Positions 56,441 to 64,000 of a DNA stretch of 64,000 nucleotides are shown here, in pieces (position 1 is the stretch's first letter; each line of letters begins with the position of its first letter). Both the position numbers and the translations under genes were made by a program. Under the pieces are notes generated by a model. It had not been told where the DNA came from and ran no database searches. It saw only the letters and a list, made by a program, of their open reading frames with translations. Origin of the DNA: Apoderus coryli (lineage: Eukaryota; Arthropoda; Insecta; Coleoptera; Attelabidae); contig OU452200.1 of NCBI GenBank assembly GCA_911728435.2, positions 40,067,715-40,131,714 of the forward strand, in the 5' to 3' direction.

Positions 56441-56738
56441 AACTATGATAATACATGCTTATCTCTTCTTTGGACCGACCTGTATGCTTGCAGTGTTTTT
56501 CAAAATGTATTAGGTTAGCCCTGTTGTTTTAGTTTGTCAGTTTCAAAACCATGAGATGTTTTTTTCATGCATCAAAGAGTGTCTTTCCTAACTATGATAA
56601 TACATACTTATCTATTCTTTGGACCGCCCTGTATGCTTGCAGTGTTTTTCAAAATGTATTAGGTTAGCCCTGTTGTTTTAGTTTGTTAGTTTCAAAACCA
56701 TGAGGCGTTTATTTCATGCATCAAAGAGTGTCTTTCCT
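56441..56738. repeat. 149-bp tandem duplication
   Basis: The unit starting AACTATGATAATACATRCTT and ending AGAGTGTCTTTCCT is present twice, head to tail, with few differences. Each unit includes GGACCGMCCTGTATGCTTGC. Confidence 0.9.
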
Positions 56739-57236
56739 AATAGTATACAATGTGTCCAGAAACTAATGGACCAAGCGAAAGCCACAAATTGTAGAGCAGA
56801 TTTCATGGCAAACTTCTAATGCGAAATTGCTTCCGAAAGCAGTTATAGTTTTTAAAAGAAAGCGAAAGCGCCTTTAGCCATTGGAGTGAAAGGTGACAAA
56901 GATATTTCCCTAAATAGAAGCATTCGTTAGCCATACACTGCTGAATTAAATATGCGAACATAGGCGTCCAAACGGGTATCAACGGACATTTCTAATAAAA
57001 ACTTCTTTGTCACTAACTTTTCGAGAATTCTGAGATCATTCTTAGGAAATATGAGGTATTCTTATCTCAAGATGATAGAATGCTGCATTTTCGAGAAAAA
57101 TTAAGTTTTAGTTTAATATGCGGTTTAACATAGTACCTATCTATTTGATTTACGATTGGTACATTACTTATTTTAACAGTAAAAATTTAAAAAATTAAGT
57201 AGGGTATTAGGTATTGTGAGTATTTACAGGGTGTCA

Positions 57237-59185
57237 CAAATATAAGAAATGAATCATAGTTGTGTTTTTTTAAATGGAATGCCCTGTATATGAATATATT
57301 TTTAGATTCCCCGTTCAAAATAAACCTAACTTTCATTAAAGTACATCTCACCTAAACCTGACAGTTTTTTAAATATTTAAATTTTTATAAAAATATAGAC
57401 ATAATATGAATGAAAAAATTCACACCTAATTGTTTGTTCTTTTTAAGCCAGTCTGGGCTGATAAATATACCCACTCATCACTTGTTACGCTAAATATAAA
57501 AAGCCCCCAATACTAAATACAGGGTGTCCAATAATATAACTTATATGAACGTAAAGTTTAATTCTAAATAACTTGTTTATTTCAAATGGAACACCCAGTA
57601 TAAGAGGTCAAAATTAGATGCATAAAGTAATTATCTGTCAAATATTATAATACTTTCCTATGAATAACTTTTGACGTTTTTGTGGAAAATGCACATATTC
57701 ATGATATTAGGCGATTTTGAAATTGAATCTCTTAGTTTCATGTAGACCACCCTGTATTTAATGATGCAAAAATTAAAGTTTTCTTATAGATATGTATACT
57801 TATCTTTAATTTTGCATGGAAGAGGCACACATATTGGCAATAAGAGGAAGAATTTTCAAAATTATAATATTTATCAAGTCAGCCATGAGAATTTGAGAAG
57901 AAGAGAATACATTTTTGTAATTTAATATTTACTGTCAAATAGTCGGTTGAAAATTCTTACCTAAGAGTTGAGAATTTTTCATAAAACAGTTTTTTATCTG
58001 TGACATTTGATTTAATTCACTTCAATTCAAAAATGCGAACCTATTCCAAAGGAGAAAGCATACACATGATTTTTATTCTGGGAGAATGGTCCAAAAACGC
58101 TTTACTGGAATCGCGAGTTTACGCTCAAAGGTTCCTGGCGCAAAATCACCCCAAAAAAGCGGTCTTCGAGAGGCTGTTAAGGCAGTTTAACGAAAGATAC
58201 CACCCAAATACAGTGCAACTGCATCAAGAACTTTTCAATATTGATTTTAAATCGTGTTGAATTTTGTAAATGGGCCAGGAACAAAATCATCGCAAATGAA
58301 AACTTTTTTAATTTTGAAGGAGCAAATAAATGAAGCGTTTAGAAGCGTTACACCAGATTAAAGTTGTTGAAGGATTAAGAAAAGGATTGAAATGTGCCTA
58401 GAGTCCAATCATTTTGAACATTTATTATAAAATTTATCAGTTTTTATGTAGGTATATCTTGTTATTTAATTTAAGTTAAAAATGTATTTATTTATTATGT
58501 TATTGTTTAAATTATGGTTTGTCAAATTCTCATGGCTGACTTGACGAATATAATTTTGAAAAAGTTTCCTATACCAATATGTGCCTTTTTCCATACATTA
58601 AAAAAATATACATATCTATAAGAAAACCTCATAGTGATTAATAGATAATTAATTTCATCACCATCAAATACAGGGTGGTCTACATGAAATTAACAGGTTC
58701 AATTAAAAATTTGCATAATATTATGAATATGTGCATTTTCCACGAAAACGTCAAGAGTTATCCATAGGAAAGTATTATAATATTTGACAGAGAATTACTT
58801 TGTGCATCTAATTTTTACCTCATATACAGGGTGTTCCATTTGAAATAAACAAGTTATTTAGAATTAAACTTTACGTTCATATAAGTTATATTATTGGACA
58901 CCCTGTATTTAGTATTGGGGATTTTTTATATTTGGCGTAACAAGTGATGAGATATTCATCAGCCTAGACTGGCTTAAAAAGAACAAACAAATAGGTGTGA
59001 ATTTTTTCATTCAAATTATGTCTATATTTTTATTAAAACATAAATATTTAAAAAACAGTCAGGTTTAGGTGAGATGGGCTTTAATGAAATTTAGGTTTAT
59101 TTTGAACGGGAAATTGATTCATATACAGGGCATTCCATTTAAAAAAACAAAACTATGGTTAATTTCTCATATTTGGGACACCCTG
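57237..59185 (+). mobile_element. Fold-back element with arms of about 700 bp
   Basis: Ends CAGGGTGTCACAAATATAAG and the inverted CAGGGTGTCCCAAATATGAG, flanked by TA. The arms contain two further ACAGGGTGTCC boundaries (57520 and 58900), so it may be elements inserted in mirror fashion or one deep palindrome. The centre holds transposase debris. Confidence 0.82.
58000..58430 (+). pseudogene. Transposase with HTH (DUF4817-like), internally deleted
   Basis: MRTYSKGESIHMIFILGEW, ALLESRVYAQRFLAQNHPKK and FERLLRQFNERY match the N-terminal HTH seen in many insect DD41D-type transposases. A second frame has EFCKWARNKIIANENFF. It then jumps to a C-terminal tail, LKEQINEAFRSVTPDIKVVE. All catalytic boxes are deleted. 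Confidence 0.75.
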
Positions 59186-59439
59186 TATAGACTCACAATA
59201 TTTTTAAAATGTAGCCATAAATCATTTTTATCGAACCCATGAATAAAACTTCAAGGAAATTAAATAGTTTAACCACAGTATTCCGTGTCGTATGGCGTGA
59301 ATAACCCTGTATATACGTTCCAACTACCTAACTGGTGAAATCTTAAACACTATTTAAACCCCTACCAAGGGTATCTTATAATTTTATAATAACTACCAGT
59401 CGGGAGTTCTTGTATTCTCTCTATAGATCATAAAAAATC

Positions 59440-59580
59440 GGTTGTGTCACCCTAAAACTTTCCCGACTAGTTATAATATAATCAAAAATATATGACCTGC
59501 GTAACGAAACAGAATTTTAATAATTATTATAATTGTATTATTTCCAATAAACTAACGTAACAAACTACTACTACTTTATC
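59440..59580 (+). repeat. SINE body module
   Basis: AAAATCGGTTGTGTCACCCT, CTTTCCCGACTAG, ATATATGACCTGCGTAACGA and ATTTCCAATAAACTAACGTA match 48090-48115, 7741-7800 and, inverted, 49877-50000. No tRNA-like head is visible. 59581-60000 shows no gene. Confidence 0.6.
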
Positions 59581-59999
59581 CCTTCTTGTATTTATCCTCT
59601 AACAGTAGGTATACCTACATAATATTACCATAGATGTTTATGTATTCTCTGATATTACTGTACATGGCTAACGTTAATAATCCCTACTCCTAGTACATAC
59701 GCATATACATAATATACTATACCACATACAACTAAATATTAATAATATAAGTACGACAAAACCATTAGATTTTTGTGTCACTGTGTATAAACAGCGCCAT
59801 CTCTTCAATGCTGTCCCAACTACTAATTACTTGTTTGTTGGCTACAGTTATAAAAAAAAATATATGAAAATGGCGGATATTTGAAGAGAAATATGAGGGT
59901 TTTTTTTATATATGGATATTGTCTAATACAGAAAGTTTTCACGAACAATTTTAATTACAAGTGATTGTTAAATATATAAATTAGGTAATAAAGTAATAT

Positions 60000-60545
60000 T
60001 ATCATTATTAAATATTAGAATCATAGCACAAAATGAGGAAAAAGTTGCTGACTTTGAACTCAATTTATTAAGTAATTATTTATTGTTGTAGCCTCAAAAT
60101 ACCTTATTACCTAATCCAAACCTTAATCTTTAAGACCCTATTAAAATTTTTGCTACCAGATACGTATTAGTGGAGATTTCCATCCACAAAAATATATCTG
60201 TAAATTTGAAAAAATTACCCATGTTTGAACTCAATTTATGAGTTAACTATTTAATCTTTCCGCTTGAAAATACTTCATTACCTAATCCCATCTTTGGTCT
60301 TTAAAACCCTATGAAAATTTTTGCTAGCAGATACGTCTTAGTGGCGTCTACCATGCGCAAAATTATGCCTGCAAAGCGAAATATGATGATTTTCTAACTC
60401 TGTTTTTGAACTAACTATCCAATATTTCAACTTCAAAATACTTCAATACCTAATCCCATCTTTACTCTTTAACTCCCTATCAAAATTTTTGCTATCAGAT
60501 ACGTATTAGTGGAGTCTACCATGCGCAAAAATAGGTCTGCAAACG
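60000..60545. repeat. Three diverged tandem repeats of about 170 bp
   Basis: The landmark CAGATACGTMTTAGTGG recurs at 60157, 60328 and 60496 (periods 171 and 168). TACCTAATCCMATCTTT and TTTTTGCTA blocks are conserved in each unit. Confidence 0.85.
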
Positions 60546-60911
60546 ATTTTATTCAAACGCCCCTCTTAAATTTAGATCTTACACGTAGGCAAGAGGTTTA
60601 AAAGACGGTTCAAAAATTAAAAAAATCATAGTTCTTAAACTTATCCGAAATACTCCATATTTTTTTACGCATTTAATTGAATATAACTTAAAATATTGAA
60701 CATAAAATATTAGACCACATTGGCGTTCGAAAATAGTGTAAAATGAGGTAAAAAAGATTTTTAAAAAACCTATTTCTTAAACATAGCCGAAATATTAACT
60801 AGTTATTTACAGCTTTGATAGAATATAACCTATAAAATGTGTCATAAATAACTTACTTTCATAAGCGTTCGTAAATAGTGGAAAAGGGGTCAAAACATAA
60901 AAAATATATAT

Positions 60912-62065
60912 AATTGAAGAAATAATCCATATGTAACTGTGGAGTGCAAGATTAGTTGCAATAAAAATACCAACGTCACCTCCACAAACTGTTTATTATC
61001 TAAAAGTGGAACATGTTTCGGGATATCTCAGATCGCATGTAAAATAAAAATAAAAACAATATTTCATTTGGAAACATGTTACAAAACAAAAAACACTTAT
61101 CACATAATACGTTAAATGTTGAATTGTTGGTGAAATAATGAATCAAAATCGTAAATAAATATGAAACTACTTCAAATATATGCAAATAGATATATATCAA
61201 AGATTAAACTAAAATAGTAGTGAAAGAAAAGAAAATGGTAAATCAATAAAATAAAATAGACCAACAGCCAATTCCAAGTTTTGTATGAAAACATATATGC
61301 TCAAAATAATCAAGGAACTATAAGGAAAGGACAGAAAATAACTTAAAATTAAAACAAAGGAGGTTAAACCTGAGACTGTCTCAAATAGAGAAGACTCTCA
61401 AAGAAAATAAAAGGATCAAATTGTACTTGATCATTTAAACAGACAACCTCATTGTTATTCTTGGCTTTGTAAATCTCAAGCATTTCTAAAAGATTGAATC
61501 TGACACCCTTATCGCAGATGTGTAGGACTTTACAGTCGATCTCCATATTGAAAAAATGGCTCTCATTCAAGACATGGTTAGCAAAGGAGGAGGGAGTATT
61601 AAAACGGTATCATCAGTGCTCCTCGATCTTTCAATCAATCTGGAGTGCTCCTTAACTCTAACTTCCACCCTGCGGCCAGATTGACCAACATAAAGTGCCG
61701 AACAAGAACGTTCGGAGCAGGAAATGGAGTAGACTCCTGACCTATGAAGTGGAGGGATCTTATCCTTAGAATTCACTAATGTAGATCCAAGTCTATCCAC
61801 GGTTCTAAAAGTAATGTTAATATCAAATCTAGAATTAAAATATCTCTGCACCTTTGTAGGATATATTGTCAATAAAAGGAATAGAAAAACATTTCTTGAA
61901 TCTCTGAGTCTCATTAGTCAAAGGAATCAGATTCCTATTGATGTGTTTCGTAAGGTGCTTACAAAATAGTTTATTAATAGAGGAGGAAGGAAAACCATTA
62001 TTGAAAGCCAAAGTCTTTATATAAGAATATTCCCTGTCAAAAGATACCATATCCATATATATATA
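60912..62065 (-). mobile_element. Penelope-like element, 5'-truncated
   Basis: A C-terminal Penelope ORF with a GIY-YIG endonuclease lies on the minus strand. It is followed by a 3' region with CCCGAAACATGTTCC (a degenerate hammerhead position, stem II lost) and TTTGTGGAGGTGACGTT, as in the short elements at 39.3 and 46.0 kb. It is inserted in Helitron copy 3. Confidence 0.8.
61367..62056 (-). pseudogene. Penelope-like ORF, C terminus with GIY-YIG endonuclease
   Basis: The first frame (62056-61835) reads YIKTLAFNNGFPSSSINKLF, then TKHINRNLIPLTNETQ. The second (to 61570) has INITFRTVDRLGSTLVNSKD, then HRSGVYSISCSERSCSALYV and GQSGRRVEVRVKEHSR: the GIY (here GVY)...YVG core with the catalytic Arg and downstream KEH. 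The third frame carries LNESHFFNMEIDCKVLHICD and LLEMLEIYKAKNNN. Three frameshifts; the reverse transcriptase is missing. Confidence 0.85.
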
Positions 62066-63225
62066 AACTACCTCGAAATATGGAATAATTTTTCATAGTT
62101 GTGATACAATATAAGCTAAAAAATATTCCATAAAAGAATTGATCCACACAGGCGTTCGAAAATAGTCTAAAAAAAGGGTCAAAAACGAAAAAAAAAAATG
62201 TTTCCCAAATATACCCGAAAAATTGGCTAATTATATATAGCTTTGATATAAGATAACCGACAAAATGTAGCATAAAATTTTTATTTACATAGGCGTTCGT
62301 AAATAATAGAAAAGGGGGTAAAATAAAAAAATATTTAAAATGTAAAATTTTTTATATTTAACTAGTTGAATTGGTGTTAAAAATACACGACAAAAATTAA
62401 TGTATCTACCATAGGCGTCCGTGAAAATTCTATAAAAGGGTCAGCAAAAATTTGTATCCGTGATAACTCAAAAAACACTTAACGGATTTTCACCACATTT
62501 GGTACGAAAATACTACAGGATATTTATAGGTGGTGGTTAACATTGAGCGTAGGCAAGGGGTTTGAAAGAGAGTTCAAATATTAGAAAAATCATAGTTCTT
62601 AAACTTATCCGAAATATTGAATAATTTTTTGTGCGTTTAATTAAATATAACCTAAAATATTTAACCTAAACAATTAGATCACATTGACATTCGAAAAAAG
62701 TGTAAAATGGGGTAAAAAGGTTAGAAAAAAACGTATTTCTTAAACACAGTAGAAATATTGACTAGTTATTTATAGCTTGGATAGAATATAACCTATAAAA
62801 TGTGTTATAAATAACTTGTTTTCATAGGTGTTCGTAAATGGTGTAAAAGGGGTCAAAATAAAAAAAATATATACTTCCTAAACTTATTCAAAATACGGAA
62901 TAACGTTTCATAGTTTTGATAGAATATAACCTAAAAATGCTACTTAAATGAACTGGTTCACACAGGCGTTCGAAAATAGTGTGAAAAAGGGTCAAACACG
63001 AAAAAAAAATTTTTTTCCAAAATATAACAGAAAAATTGGCTAATTATATATAGCTTTGATATAAGATAACCTACAACATGCAGCATAACAATTTTGTTTA
63101 CATAGGCGTTCGTAAATAGTAGAAAAGGGGGCAAAATAAATTTTAAAACTAAAAAAAATTTGCGTACAAGAACTTGGCCCAGAAGATCTGAAATATAAAA
63201 GAGAAGAAAAAGGGCAACAGTTTAT

Positions 63226-63629
63226 TTGTATTAGGTGTAAATGTTAATTTTATTTATTTATTTTTATTTTGCTTCGAAATGTTAATGTTATTTTTAGTTC
63301 AATTATTCGCAAATATTCTTGGTATGTTGAAAAACGTTTTAAATTTTTATAAAAGTTATAGTTTTAGTTGCTTTATGTGAAGATAATATCGAAATTAAAT
63401 TAAAGTCAGTGGCGTAAATTTTTTTTGTCAATAATTTTTATTAAGTTGTCCCCCTAACGCCACTGAACTTAACAATTTTGATCTAGTTAGGGCCATATAA
63501 GCTCCATATTCCTAGCAACTACGCTGCCAAATTTCAAAGAAATTGCTAAGGAGATATTTGACTTAATTAAAAAAAACAAGAAAACGCTATGCTACAGAAT
63601 TATTCCTCCTTTTTGATGTTTAAACTTAC
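63226..63629. other. Intron, no gene seen
   Basis: AT-rich intronic DNA with no transposon end recognised. It directly follows the clip-exon donor on the minus strand. Confidence 0.45.
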
Positions 63630-63875
63630 ACAGCGCCAGTAATTTCAAAGTCAATACCATTTATATTCCGGACACCACAACTCTGGAAATAATTGATTGT
63701 TTTGTCAGTGATCGGCGCTGGCTTACTAGTAGTTGGTGATGGTGTTGGTGTTGGTTTTATAACTGGTTCTAAAGTACCAGGTTCTTTCGGTCCGACCGTA
63801 AAATTACTGAACGTTTGTCCGGGAGGTATACCACAACATTTATCCAGGTAATGTTCGCATTCGTTCTCTCCAAAT
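63630..63875 (-). CDS. Clip-domain serine protease homolog, first exon in window (clip end and linker)
   Basis: Encodes FGENECEHYLDKCCGIPPGQ, FSNFTVGPKEPGT, a Pro/Thr stretch KPTPTPSPTTSKPAP, then NYFQSCGVRNINGIDFEITG and AV. C..YLD.CC is the last part of a clip domain, in the form found in PPAF-II-type homologs. The Pro/Thr linker and the lone Cys before the protease domain fit the disulphide that holds the clip and S1 parts together after cleavage. Acceptor TTCCAG/ATTTGG, donor GT/GTAAGT. Signal peptide and clip start lie beyond the window. Confidence 0.95.
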
Positions 63876-64000
63876 CTGGAAAAAAATTAAATAGTTAATT
63901 TAATTCGACACAATGACTTAATTGAGCCTTTTACGTGTGGTAGGCTTGCTTATGCTGACAATCTTAAGCCCATTAATTCCCTGAATGACTGCGATCATCT

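Larger units (their letters stand above)
55662..60583. mobile_element. 4.9-kb composite insertion splitting Helitron copy 3
   Basis: Helitron text GAAACATTGAGCGTAGGCAA, uninterrupted at 44250, is split here. CGTA is duplicated (55658-55661, 60584-60587) and the inserted DNA begins TGTAAC and ends CTTACA. TG...CA ends with a 4-bp duplication suggest an LTR-type or unknown element. I found no gag/pol or matching LTR pair. The interior contains a 149-bp duplication, a fold-back element, a SINE body and a 170-bp tandem repeat. Confidence 0.55.
60584..63225 (+). mobile_element. Helitron copy 3, 3' part
   Basis: Resumes GTAGGCAAGAGGTTTAAAAG and runs through the CATAGGCGTTCGTAAATAGT blocks to AAAAAGGGCAACAG, where the terminal hairpin and CTAG are lost. 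A Penelope-like element interrupts it at 60912-62065. Confidence 0.8.

Noticed and set aside
61014..61045. Intact hammerhead at the 3' region of the Penelope-like element
   Set aside because: GAAACATGTTCC is present, but CTGATGA and stem II are lost (CTGAGATATCCC).
63876..64000. Additional clip exon at the right edge
   Set aside because: Minus-strand translation shows no clip cysteines; read as intron.
1..64000. CRISPR arrays, rRNA genes or bacterial operons
   Set aside because: No direct-repeat/spacer structure, no rRNA-like sequence and no prokaryotic gene organisation seen.

Overview
The window looks like 64 kb of a large, AT-rich, transposon-choked insect nuclear genome. Coding DNA is split by spliceosomal introns (GT-AG, clear phases). 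Two host genes are of insect or animal type, and the mobile elements (P-like with THAP exons, Transib-like, Helitron, Penelope-like, Tc1/mariner, hAT-like, non-LTR retrotransposons) are those of arthropods. I cannot name the order with confidence. Abundant palindromic TAGGTACCTA motifs are known from aphids and Lepidoptera, and the protease homolog resembles the prophenoloxidase cofactors best known from beetles.

Host genes, both on the minus strand. (1) A clip-domain serine protease homolog of the prophenoloxidase-activating-factor-II type has five exons, 63875-63630, 55274-55125, 55041-54773, 48010-47847 and 37787-37605. It covers the end of the clip domain, a Pro/Thr linker and the whole protease-like domain; the N terminus lies beyond the right edge. 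His and Asp of the triad are kept, but the catalytic serine motif reads GDGGSP, so it should be a non-catalytic cofactor. Phases match at all four junctions and a polyA signal follows the stop. Its introns (8.4, 0.08, 6.8 and 10.1 kb) hold most of the mobile elements of the right half. (2) The 5' end of an ARID5-type chromatin/transcription factor has a 7-codon first exon (29215-29195) and an 86-codon second exon (28479-28222). A perfect TGACGTCA lies about 110 bp upstream of the ATG. Later exons were not found.

Layout. 1-26 kb is nested transposons: a CAGGG-ended element with DD41D-type transposase debris, P-like copy 1, LINE tails, fold-back elements at 11.7 and 13.5 kb, a palindromic MITE inside a hAT-like fragment, P-like copy 2 carrying a mariner and a Helitron, a further long-inverted-repeat element at 23.2 kb and a hAT-like MITE at 25.3 kb. 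26.3-31.9 kb is comparatively transposon-poor and surrounds the ARID5 start. 31.9-37.4 kb holds a LINE reverse transcriptase remnant, small inverted-repeat elements and a Transib-like element whose ends carry CACAGTG. 37.6-63.9 kb is the protease-homolog gene with P-like copy 3, Helitron copies, Penelope-derived elements, a Tc1 element, a mellifera-type mariner, a second P-like family at 51.3 kb, a THAP remnant at 52.9 kb and a 4.9-kb composite insertion splitting a Helitron.

The most notable signals are: a hammerhead-ribozyme-like core repeated in Penelope-type termini, with stem II and stem I changing in a compensated way; the Transib-like element with V(D)J-heptamer ends and a perfect CGCCG target duplication; two P-superfamily families with 8-bp duplications and THAP first exons; and a broad family of TACAGGGTGTCC-ended fold-back elements with arms of hundreds of base pairs. 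All sequence observations are by eye; no alignment or database search was run.
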